A stretch of DNA of 64,000 nucleotides, taken from Tetracentron sinense. Lineage: Eukaryota; Streptophyta; Magnoliopsida; Trochodendrales; Trochodendraceae. Position 1 is the stretch's first letter. Each line of letters opens with the position of its first letter. The translations under genes and the position numbers were made by a program. Positions 1 to 10,329 of the stretch are shown here, piece after piece. The stretch lies in assembly GCA_015143295.1 (NCBI GenBank), contig CM026567.1:9070416-9134415 (forward strand), given 5' to 3'. The notes beneath the pieces were generated by a model. It saw nothing but the letters and a program-made list of their open reading frames with translations, was not told the DNA's origin and searched no databases.

Positions 1-63
1 TAAGGTAAGAGTGGACCGACCAAAAGACCCTAATACCCTTACTAAAATTTCTGTAAAAACACG

Positions 64-415
64 AGTGCTGAACACGTTGTGCTGTGAACAGTGCCAACTC
101 ATTGTGCCGTGAATAGTGCTGAACACGTTGTGCCGTGAACAGTGCCAACTCGTTGTGCTGTGAACAGTGCCGAACACGTTGTGCTGTGAACAGTGCCACA
201 CACGTTGTGCTGTGAACAGTGCCGAACACGTTGTGCTGTGAACAGTGCTGAACACGTTGTGCTGTGAACAGTGCCACACACGTTGTGCTGTGAACAGTGC
301 CAAACACGTTGTGCTGTGAACAGTGCCAACTCATTGTGCTGTGAATAGCGCCGACTCGTTGCGCTGTGAACAGTGCTGAACACGTTGTGCTGTGAACAGT
401 ACCAAACACGCTGTC
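64..415. repeat. Minisatellite, 25/26-bp unit, about 14 copies
   Basis: Units contain GTGCTGTGAACAGTGCC followed by AACTCRTT or GAACACGTT; spacing measured between successive GTGAACA words is 25 or 26 bp. Small variants alternate along the array. It lies inside the minus-strand LTR, on the far side of the second array (537-740). Open frames across it are products of the repeat and are not genes. Confidence 0.85.
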
Positions 416-536
416 CGTTGTGAAGGGTGCCGAGCCCGTTGTCACGTCGTGTCATGCATAGTGCTGAACCCGTAGTCCGTTGTCTTATGTACAACGTGCC
501 CATTGTGCAGTACAACGTACACGTTGTCTGCTGCAT

Positions 537-740
537 GACGGATGCACAACGAATACGTTATCTGCTGCGCGACGAAAGCACAACGAATACGTTATTTGCT
601 GCGCGACGGATGCACAACGAATATGTTATCTGTTGCGCGACAGATGCACAACGAATACGTTATCTGCTACGCGACGGATGCACAACGAATACGTTATCTG
701 CTACACGACGATTGCACAACGTATACCTTATCAGAGTACG
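537..740. repeat. Minisatellite, exact 34-bp period, 6 copies
   Basis: GACGGATGCACAACGAATAC-type units start at 537, 571, 605, 639, 673 and 707, an exact 34-bp period with few substitutions. The array sits beside the conserved TTTGGCCATATC stretch of the LTR, the place where other LTRs of the family carry palindromic GATC/TCGA words. The ORFs across it only reflect the repeat. Confidence 0.9.
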
Positions 741-977
741 CCCTTAGCGCCTTCCGAGCTACGATTTCCTACAGGTCCAGACTGTTTTGGCCATATCTTT
801 TGACTCGTTCGTCCGATTTTGACGATTCAACTTGCGTTGGGCTCATACTTCGAAAAGGAACATTTCTGACACTTTGAAATTTTCAATTTCTTCCTTATTT
901 ATTAATTATACCTCTTTAAAGGCAAAATGACAACGAAAGTGTCATGCATTAACTGTGAAAAGGTCAGGGGCTCTACA

Positions 978-1773
978 GAGGCTGCCAACATTTTCTGGTT
1001 CTATTGATCCTTTAGTAGCTGAAAAATGGATTCGAGGTATTGAGAAGATTTTTAGGGCAATGGCCTGTGTTGAGGAAAACAAGACCGAGTTAGCCGTGTT
1101 TATGTTAGAAGGAGAGGCTGAACACTGGTGGATAATAGTTGAGAGAACCATCCCTGAGAACCTTAGGCCTATCCCACGGGTAAGATTTACTGAATTATTC
1201 TATGAGAAATATTTTTCATCTGCTATGAAGAAGAGAAAAGAAATCGAATTTCTTCAGCTCACCCAAGGAAGTTTGACTGTTAGTGAGTATGAACAAAAAT
1301 TTAATGAACTTTCGAGGTTTGCACCACGATTGGTGGAAGATGACCAATGGAGGATTGATAAGTTTGAAGAAGGATTGAAGACTGCAATCCAAGGGAAGTT
1401 AGTAGTTCAGCAATTTACGTCGTTTACAGATATTTTGGATCGGGCTTTGAAGATCGAAAGAGTTCATGAGGAATTTCAAAAGCCTAGCTTGGACAAAGGG
1501 AAGAAACCAATCAGGGAGACTTGGGATAAGAAACCATCGGGAGATGGAAACAAGAAAAGAAAGTTTAAGGAAAACAATCAAGAGAAGAATATAAAAAAGG
1601 CAGTACCAACTTGTGGTCATTGTGGTAAGATGGGTCATAAATCGGAAAATTGTCGAGCGATTTCTAGAACGTGTTATCAGTGTGGCAAGTCGGGACATAT
1701 CAAGCCGAATTGTCCAGAGTTACCGAAACAATTGACGGGTGGAAGCAAAGGTCGTGTCTTCGCTATTACTTAG
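978..1773 (+). pseudogene. gag fragment with two CCHC zinc knuckles (Ty3/gypsy)
   Basis: About 265 residues read from near the join with the upstream LTR. The N-terminal two thirds match retrotransposon gag (LPTFSGSIDPLVAEKW, then FYEKYFSS and LTQGSLTVSEYEQKF). A basic stretch follows, then two CX2CX4HX4C knuckles (CGHCGKMGHKSENC and CYQCGKSGHIKPNC). Such Gag proteins form the particle and bind element RNA. The first few codons of the open frame come from the neighbouring LTR. A related gag lies on the minus strand near 62.1-63.0 kb. Fossil; start not assigned. Confidence 0.85.
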
Positions 1774-1819
1774 GAAGAAGCCAAAGAATGTGAGGACATT
1801 ATTGAAAGTAAGATACTTC

Positions 1820-3570
1820 TTTTTCAAATTCCTACTATAGCATTAATAGACACTGGCTCTACACATTCTTTTGTGTCATCCCATTTTGCTAAGAATATTA
1901 GAATTAAGCCTGACAAATTAGAGCACATGATGACAATTACCACACCATCTGGAAAGATTTTATGCACCAAAAGCTTCTACAATCAGTGTCCTATACAAAA
2001 CAATAGTGTGCAATTGACTGTTGATTTCCTAGTGTTAGATATAAAAGATTTTAATCTCATACTAGGGATGGATTGGATTTCAGAACGCTATATAGTAAGT
2101 TGATTGTAAGTCTAGGACATTAACCTTTAGAGTTCCAGGCATCTTTGAGTTTGTCATACGAGGAATTGATAAGGAATAAGAGTTTATGATCTATAACATC
2201 CCAGTAGTCAAGGAATTTTTTTGAAATATATTTCCTGAGGAATTACCAGGATTTGCTCCAGTTCAGAAGATTGATTTTTCAATAGACGTTATTCCTGGAA
2301 CAAGCCCGATATTGAAAACACCTTAAGATTATACTCCAGACCTTGAAGGAAAATCAATTATTCACTAAATTCTTGAAGTGAAAATTTTGGATGGAAAATG
2401 TATATTTCTTAGGTCACATAGTATCCAATGATGGAATTTCAGTGGATCCATCCAAGATTAAGGCAGTAACAGAGTGAGAAAGGCCAACTAATGTCACAGA
2501 GATTCGAAGTTTTCTAGGCCTAGCCAGTTATTATAGGAGATTTTTTGATAGAGTATCAAGGTTAGCTACCCTATTAACTGAATTAACAAAGAAAAAAGTC
2601 AAATTTGAGTGGTCACCATAAAGGGAAAAGACTATTCAAGAATTGAAGAATCAATTGACCTCAACTTCATTTTAACAATCCTCTCGGGAATGGGAAGTCA
2701 TGAAGTCTATTGTGATGTATCTCTGAATTGATTGGGTTGTGGAAAAGTGATTGCTTATGCATCTAGGAAGTTGAAGATTCACGAGAACAACTACCCCACT
2801 CACGATCTTGAGTTGTTAGCAATTTAGAGACATCAATTATTTAGGGGAAAAGTTGGTACTATTCACCAAGCACAAAAGTTGGAGGTATTAATTTTCTCAA
2901 ACAAATTCAATATGCGATAATGAAGATAGATGAAGTTCTTGAAAGTCTACTACTGTATAATTTAGTATCTATTGGTAAAGAAAATATCGTTAATGATGCA
3001 CTGAGGAAGAAAACAATTGGATTATTGGCAAGTATTAGAATGGAGATGTGAAAAGTGATTAAAGAATTTCAGATTTGGGATTTGAATGTTGAGGAAGAAG
3101 ATCAAAGTCAGTGTTGGTTACTATTCAAGTTCAGCTTGAATTAATACGGAAAATTAAGGAAACACAGGCTCGAGATACTGAATTAATGACACTTGAGGAT
3201 AAAATCCAGCTAATGATTCCAAAGTTTTGGCTGATGGGATACTAAAACTTTCGAAATCGTATATATGTGTCAAGAGATACGGAGTTGAAAACGAGTAATT
3301 AGACGAAACTCATAAGTCTCGATATGCTTTACATCTAGGGAGTACAAAGTTGTACCATAATTTAAAGAAAATTATTGGTGGAATGGTATGAAGAAAGGCT
3401 CATTAAAATTCTTGATAATACGGAGCATGTATTGTGGAACAAGACAAATTAATAAGTTAAAGTTTTGAGGCAATATCACAGTCAAAAAGAGGCGACTTGG
3501 GAGTGCGAGACCGAGATCAAAGAGAAGTACCCTTAATTATTTGAAGAATCAGGTATGATTTTAATTTTGA
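1820..3570 (+). pseudogene. Eroded protease and pol remnants (Ty3/gypsy)
   Basis: A retropepsin stretch is readable at about 1840-2100: IDTGSTHSFVSS carries the active-site motif and LILGMDWIS is the conserved C-terminal motif. Further on are pieces of the RT C-terminal side (FLGHIVSNDGISVDPSKI and RSFLGLASYYRRFF), an RNase H-like segment and an integrase zinc-finger-like segment. The region is heavily decayed and incomplete compared with a normal gypsy pol of over 3 kb. It leads straight into the polypurine tract and the 3' LTR. Confidence 0.75.
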
Positions 3571-5018
3571 AGACAAAATTCCTATAAGAATGGGAGAATG
3601 TAACGACCCGAATATTTTTAGAAATAAAAATATTATATATATTCAGTATATGACTGAATAATTAGTAATTCATGGTATTATCTAAGTATATATGACATTA
3701 TATTACTTAACTAGGTGATAATGTAGTAGATATTAAGCTTAAGGTATAAAGCTTAGTGTTAAAATAAGTATTTAACACTAAAGTGAATTAGATCATGACA
3801 AGTGGCGATATCCTAGGGTGATGCCCAATTATTTAATGATAAAGTTGATCATGAGTTAAGAGGAGGACACATGGCAAGTGCCACATGTCAACACCACAAA
3901 AAGGGGACGTTCAAAATTAACTAGGGTTAGAGTCAATTAATTACAATGGGTTAATCATGAGTTAACTAGTGGAGTTAAGAAAGTGTGATGATGATCATGT
4001 GGATTTGATCAAAGAAATATAAGGGAAATGAACCAAAGCTCACGCCCACTTTAGTGACTCTAGGGGTGTGAACCCAAGTCAAGTGAAGTTAACCATGGGT
4101 GTAAATCTATGAGCCTAGTGGTTAGGACACTAACCCTTAAGCTATGTATAATGTACACGTCCACCTTTGGTTGAGTTTAAAAGTTAACAAGAAGTTAACT
4201 CTTGGTGTAACTAAGGTTAATAACATGAACCATATTCATGGTTATGCATGTTTGGAGATTTAAAGAAGGTATCTAAATTCTGGAATTTAATGAAAATGAG
4301 ACATTCTTAGGATGGGGTGATGTACACGCCCAACCATGGTGAGCCATGAATTATGTGGTTTACTTTTGTTAAGAAAATTCTTAGATAAGTTGCATAAACT
4401 ATGATAAGTAACCTTGGTTAGTAGCATGAATCATTAATCACGAGTAAAAAATGTGGCAAGCACCTCAAGTAGAAAACGTCCAAGATGGGCTGTATCACCT
4501 AAGTATACACTAAGGATGATAAATATAGTGTATATATAAACCTAGTGAAAAACCAAAAGGAAGATCAAAGGTCTCATCTATGTGCATGAACCTTACCTCA
4601 CGTCCAAACCCCCTTGGCTATTTGATTGTGTTCACATTAGCTAGTTAAGACAAATACTTTGAAAAGAAAGTGTACACGCCCAACTAGGCTGACCTTAGGT
4701 TAGTGACTTACCTTAGTTGGTTAGTTCATGAATCTAGGTTAAGGATATAACCTTCAAGTTAACTAAGGAAAGAATCTAATTAATAAGATACATGTATTAT
4801 GCATTAAAGATAATAAGATTAACCATGAGCTCAAAGTGAACTATGGTTAGGTTAGTAAAATGTGTCATGAATCTAAAGTGATTCATGAACTAAAATAAGT
4901 TGATTCTAATTATGGGAATGAACCCATTAAATTAGATGCATGGGCTTAATGGAGTTCATGAACTAGGATTTAATAAAGGGGAGTGAACCAAGTGTTAATG
5001 ATGTGCAAGATCCTTGCC

Positions 5019-5026
5019 TATATAAA
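5019..5026 (+). promoter_or_regulatory. TATA box of the 3.77-kb LTR
   Basis: TATATAAA follows CTTGCC and is followed by GC-richer leader sequence and a long purine-rich tract. Its place about 1.4 kb into the LTR is a usual one for the U3/R junction of a long plant LTR. No transcript data are available. Confidence 0.5.
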
Positions 5027-5880
5027 GAAGACCCCACGCCTCCTTGTGTCTCACTCCATTTGTGCCAAACTCTAGAGAGACTAGATACCCCACACACCCA
5101 ACCCTTGTGCCTCACTCCAAGTGAACGTCCAAACCATGTGGGAATAGTGAGAGAGCAAGAGAGAAAAGGAGGAAAGAAAGAAAGGAAAGAGAAAAAGAAG
5201 AAAGAAAGAAAGGAAAGAAGAAAGGGATCGTGTCAAGCCCTACTTCAGTTTCGGTAAAAAGCATAATTGATATTTGGTGATATTATTCTAGATCATGTTT
5301 TAGAATAAAGGTTAGTAAAAACAGTAAGTAATATTCGATAAAATTATTCTAAATAGTATTTTAGAATGAATGTTATGATTAAATGAGAAATATCCTACTA
5401 TATTTATGGATAATAGTATGGTGTTACTATGTTAAAATTCTGGAAAATAGTATGGTGTTACTATGTTAAATTTCTAGAAAATAGTATAAGGAATACTGGA
5501 AATTAGTATAATAATACTACGGTAAAATGCTGAATGATATGATGATATTATATTGCAATTCTAAAGAAAAATAGTATAATAATACTATATGGAATTGCTG
5601 GAAAAATAGTAAGATGTTATATAACATGTTAATGAGATCGAATGATGATACTATAATAGTATGTTACATTTTATACATATATTACATTCTATGATAAGGA
5701 AATGGATGTAACTAAAGTATGGAAAATGATGATTCTAAGTTATGAAATTATAGTTGTGAGATAGCTATAATAAAGATAATTAGAATGGAAATCATAATGT
5801 TATGATGTATATGAAAATATTATCTTATAATATCTTAATGGAAAGGCAAGGAAAAGATAAATACCATTTTCTTAAATGCC

Positions 5881-6890
5881 TCAAGATAATAGTGTGGAAT
5901 AGGAAGACCGTTTGGCAAACAAGAACTCAGGATGGGTCAATGAAAACTCAATGAGGGATTGAGCCTAAAGAGGTGTACCTATTGGCAATTATCTAGAGAG
6001 GTAGGAATAAGATAAGAATGAAAAGATAAAGTAAAGATAAAAGAATATCTTAAAAAGGCCTCAAGGTAGTAGTGTGGAATAGGAAGGCCGTTCGGCAAAC
6101 AAAAACTCAGGATGAGTCAATAAAAACTCAATGAGGGATTGAGCCTAAAGAGGTGTACCCATCGGTGATTATCTAGAGAGGTAGAAATAAGATAATAATG
6201 AAAATATAAAATAAGGTTTATTTAAAAAAAAGGCCTCAAGATAATAGTGCAGAATAGGAAGACTGTTCGGCAAACAAGAACTCAGGATGGGTCAATGAAA
6301 ACTCAATGAGGGATTGAGCCTAAAGAGGTGTACCTATCGGCGATTATCTAAAGAGGTAGGAATAATATAAGAATGAAAAGATAAAGTAAAGATAAAAGAA
6401 TATCTTTAAAAGGCCTCAAGATAATAGTGTGGAATAGGAAGGCCGTTCGACAAACAAAAACTCAGGGTGAGTCAATGAAAACTCAATGAGGGATTGAGCC
6501 TAAAGAGGTGTACCTATTGGTGATTATCTAGAGAGGTAGAAATAAGATAATAATGAAAAGATAAAATAAGGTTTATTTAATAAAAGGCCTCAAGATAATA
6601 GTGCGGAATAGGAAGACTGTTCGGCAAATAAGAACTCAGGTTGGGTCAATGAAAACTCAATAAGGGATTGAACCTAAAGAGGTGTACCTATCGGCGATTA
6701 TCTAAAGAGGTAGGATAAGATAAGTATAAAAAGATAAAATAATGTTTATCTTAAAAGGTCTCAAGATAATAGCGTGGAATAGGAAGGCCGTTCGGCAAAC
6801 AAAAACTTAGGATGGGTCAATGAAAACTCAATGAGGGATTGAGCCTGAAGAGGTGTACCTATCGGCAATTATCTTGAAAGACACGATTAA
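5881..6890 (+). repeat. Six-copy repeat of about 177 bp with alternating subtypes
   Basis: Units beginning TCAAGATAATAGTG start near 5881, 6061, 6236, 6416, 6590 and 6761 (steps 180, 175, 180, 174, 171). Copies 1, 3 and 5 read AAGAACTCAGG after the GGCAAA word; copies 2, 4 and 6 read AAAAACTYAGG and GAAGGCCGTTC. The repeat is therefore a dimer of about 355 bp present three times, inside an LTR. Confidence 0.85.
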
Positions 6891-7371
6891 GATAAATTAG
6901 ATCAAAGTAAAATATGTTTAAAAGAAATGACGAAAGGAATACTGAAAAAGTGTTAATAATATATTATGATGAAAAATTATTATTAAATGTTATATTATGC
7001 TTATTCTATTTTATTATCTAGCATAATGTTATTGAATATTCTTATTGGGCTTCATAGCTCACTGACCTTTTATGTCGTCAGATGAACAGTGAAAGAACAA
7101 CTTAAAAGTGATATTCGAGGAAGGACGGAGTCGCTTTTGATTATGCTGTTATATGTTCATTTTGATGTAATTAATTTGGTTATGTAAACCTTAACTTTAA
7201 TTATGGACATGATATGATGGCTATTGCGAATGGAAAGAAAAGATGGGTTTTAAAATTTTTAATTCCCTTTGTATTTTACGTTTCCGCAATATATGAGAAC
7301 AGAAGATATCACGGTCGGATTTACACTTAAATTTCATTAGTGAAATATTAAGTTTAAGTCGGGTTGTGACA

Positions 7372-7755
7372 GAGTAGATGAAGAGGTGCCCATATGCTTC
7401 GGCAGTTGGGAGCCTCATGTATGCCATGCTATGTACTAGGTCGGATATCTGTCATGCAGCGAGTTGTAAGTAGGTTCCAAAGCAATCTAAGTATCAGATA
7501 ATTGGAGTGTTGTGAAGCACATCATGAAGTACCTGAAAAGGAATAGGGATTATGTTCTTACTTTTCACTTAGAGGAAGTATCATCTCATTAATGAGATTA
7601 TGAAGAGGCAAGATATATTTTTTACAAAAATTAGGTCTCAACTTAATGTTGCTAACCCGATGACTAAAGCTTTATCAAATAAAGTTTTTGTAACACACTT
7701 AAATAGTATAGGATTGAAATCTATGTCATAGTGACTTGTAGGGCAAGTGGGAGAC
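7372..7755 (+). pseudogene. Ty1/copia pol C-terminus (RNase H end) and polypurine tract
   Basis: CPYASAVGSLMYAMLCTRSD is a hallmark of the Ty1/copia RNase H region. Decayed sequence follows and then the polypurine tract AAGTGGGAGA, which precedes an LTR starting TGTTAGACATTATG. The upstream part of the element is not in the window because the gypsy LTR abuts it. Fossil; broken. Confidence 0.8.
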
Positions 7756-8644
7756 TGTTAGACATTATGCCCAGAAAATTCATTTAGATTGTAAGATTCT
7801 TATTGATTAGATTAATAGAGAGACATCTTCTTTATCTATTGTAAATTCAATATGGGTAATTAACCATGATCATGAGATGATCTATACGATATGAGATATC
7901 GGTAAAGGTCCATAGGATATATTATAGGGAAGCTATGTGATAGGTATCGGACTATCACAGGCAGATATAGGTTTCTAGTTCCTTATACCTTATATAGTCA
8001 TAGCTATGGGTGAAGCTAGGCACTTCACTTATATTGCTGCCACAATGCTAAGATGTTCTCAATGGTTGATGAAAAAATAAATTTGGTGAACCTCAAATAT
8101 AAGGTTTGAGATGAGAATCTCACAAGTTCAAGGGGATGTTTTGGTTTCCCTAAAAGTCTATCTACGCTTTTGATGATTTTAACAATTAAGTTATTAACTT
8201 AAGGGAAGATAAAATTCAAGTGCGAAAATAGAAAACCAAGAAAACCACACCATAAGGATTTTTATGTGGAAACTCTTCTAGGAAAAACCAATGGACCTAG
8301 TCCAGCCATGAGAATCCATTAAGACAAAGTTAACTAGAACTTACAAGACTCGAACTTGACTCATTTGGACTCGACACTACGATCCTTCAGTTCTTAGTCC
8401 TCCACGCCTCGAAAAGTCATCAAGTACTCATAAGTCCCGTGATCAACCGCAGCCACTTGTGCTTCTCTTAGTGTCTTGAAAGCAGTCTACGATCTTCCGA
8501 TCGATCTCCATCAATGACGGCTTCGAATTCCACCGACAAAATCACACATCCACGATCCTTCTCGGATCGATCTCCTTCGCAAAGGCTTACGAACACTCCG
8601 GCCAATTTGTTCTATCCAGAACGGGTTGATGGTTTGATAGAAAT

Positions 8645-10225
8645 TGTCGCGACCTAAAATACTCCCTAAGAGTTAGAGATGCTTTTACTCGTGACCGTCG
8701 TATCATACATCCATATGATACACAAGGCACACACAGAGACCTGTCAGAGTACACAGAGATACATAGCGGAAACAAAAGATATAATGCATAGCGAAAGCCA
8801 AAAATATTAAACATAGCAGAAGCAAAGTAAATACTCCTATTACTTGGTCCAAACGTGAACCAACAAAATACACATGTATGTATCCAAAAGGTGGAGTGGA
8901 CAAGCCCCACTCTCACTTAATCAAAATATCATGTATCCTTCTAACTACTGTCGATCATCAGAAATCGAAGTCACGATACCTATCTCATGAACCATCATCC
9001 TGGTAGTGGTCCATGGAAGGCTCCAGGTCGAAGTACTACTCCTCTACCCAAGGCTCCGTACCACATAGATCGAAGAGACCTCGAGCACCTGCCGATGATA
9101 ACAAATATCGGTTGAGCGTGAAATACTAAGCATATACAAACTAATAACAATAAAGTAATAATAGCATAGAACATGGAAATCATGGAGAATGAAATCCTTA
9201 AAACATGTTAAAGCGTGGAAACCGTGAAATAACACATATGATGAAATTCGAACTAAAACCATGTGAGTCATGCGATAATCATGGCCTTGTGAGTTCATAG
9301 AGTGTCTTAGAGTCATTTATGATCCATAGAGACATAGAGCAATACCGTAGAGCATATTCATAGAGCGAAGCATAGAGATCTTAGAGCATTTCATTTATGA
9401 TCCTTAGAGCTTGTGAAACGATCTTAGAGCTTATCATAGAGTTCTTGTGAGTTTACTATGATCCTTTTGAGCTTGTGAACCGATCTTAGAAAAATTATGG
9501 AGTTGCTTAGAATCATTCATATAAGTCATTTGTTCGACAACCCTTTTCGGCATTGAGGAAATCCATGAAAAACATCGGTTCATCCGTGTCATGCAAGCAT
9601 ATGAGCATACGAGAGTGCTAGCATATTTAAACACCCAAAAACCCTTAGAGGCATTTACACAAACACATAGTAGTGATAGCTTACATCCAAGTATAACATC
9701 AACCTTTCACACCATACAAATCAACATATACATATATTATAGAATGAGAAGAACAACCTATGGCGTCTAGTAGTATTACAAGATTGGTAGTAGAGTGTAT
9801 CTACCTTGGTGAAATCAGTGATTTTGATTCCAAAAGCTTGGAACACGTAAAGAACCTTGAGTTCTTTGATAAGAAACACCAAAGGAAGGAAGGATTTTGA
9901 TCTTCCTTCAAGGTTGAGCAACACCTAGCTTTCTCCTTCTTCTTCCTCTTCAAAATCTCTCAAAATATGGCATAAAGGGTTTTTGAAACCCTAAGGCATG
10001 AACCCAGCCCTTATATAGGCAAAGGGTAGTGGCTAAAGTCTTAAACACCCTTAATGAAGAAAATCTACGCATGACTGATCAATCGGTGACTTACCGGTCG
10101 ATCGGTGGTTTCAACGGAGAAATCGGTTGAAAACACCCTCTCTAAAATTTTTTCCCATGCAAATAAGTTAACCGTTTGATAGCTACCGAGCGATCGGTAT
10201 AAGACCGGTCGATCGGAGTTCTGCA
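8645..10225 (-). mobile_element. 3' LTR of the chromovirus
   Basis: It reads on the minus strand from TGCAGAACTCC (10225) to GGTCGCGACA (8645). The polypurine tract TCCCTCCCCC (plus strand, from 10226) adjoins it. GATC-type palindromic words occupy 10077-10216, and the minus-strand TATA box CTATATAAGG is at about 10012-10021. Irregular AGAGC-rich repeats lie near 9330-9480. Confidence 0.85.
10077..10216 (-). promoter_or_regulatory. Palindromic word array, U3 of the chromovirus 3' LTR
   Basis: Words such as ACCGGTCGATCGGTG, CCGAGCGATCGGT and ACCGGTCGATCGGAG recur, split in the middle by the conserved spacer (plus strand CTCTAAAATTTTTTCCCATG). The array lies upstream of CTATATAAGG on the minus strand. 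Function unknown; promoter-proximal position is what is seen. Confidence 0.65.
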
Positions 10226-10329
10226 TCCCTCCCCCTTTACAAGAATTTCGTCCTCGAAATTAGAACGACACCAAAAGCACAACAAAAACAAAATACAGAA
10301 AATCCAACATAAAAACTATACAAACAAGT

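Larger units (their letters stand above)
1..977 (-). mobile_element. Partial LTR, Tekay/Del-like chromovirus family, minus strand
   Basis: The block ends at 967-977 with the reverse complement of TGTAGAGCCCC, the start of the LTR family seen whole at 17362, 23190, 31167, 43407 and 46230. At 780-900 it carries the same start-proximal stretch as those copies (the TTGACTCGTTCGTCCGATTT region). The rest lies left of the window, so no TSD can be tested. It abuts Ty3/gypsy gag sequence directly, which fits insertion into that element. Family assignment rests on ends and internal similarity; it is a fossil fragment with no coding capacity visible. Confidence 0.7.
978..7371 (+). mobile_element. Ty3/gypsy element, Tekay/Del-like, old and broken
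   Basis: Parts in order are gag (978-1773), protease (about 1840-2100), eroded pol with reverse transcriptase, RNase H and integrase zinc-finger remnants (about 2190-3570), a polypurine tract just before 3599, and a long 3' LTR (3599-7371) starting TGTAACGACCCG and ending GTTGTGACA. The 5' side is covered by the LTR that ends at 977. Many breaks (more than ten) affect pol, so it cannot be active. A second LTR of the same family begins at 63659. The right flank is Ty1/copia pol, so this element probably inserted into the copia element. Confidence 0.8.
3599..7371 (+). mobile_element. 3' LTR of the gypsy element, 3.77 kb
   Basis: It starts TGTAACGACCCGAATATTTT just after the purine-rich AAGAATGGGAGAA and ends GGGTTGTGACA. 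Its start matches the LTR at 63659 closely. It holds a TATA box (5019-5026), a purine-rich tract (about 5150-5227) and a six-copy tandem repeat (5881-6890). Upstream of the TATA, GTACACGYCCAAC-like words recur near 4151, 4322 and 4671. No protein-coding capacity is supported. Confidence 0.8.

Noticed and set aside
99-877. Open frames of 106-145 codons on both strands
   Set aside because: They run through the 25-bp and 34-bp minisatellites and only reflect the repeat; no protein family is visible.
5003-5257. 84-codon open frame with a KERKEKKKKERK-like end
   Set aside because: It translates the leader and purine-rich tract of an LTR; composition-driven.
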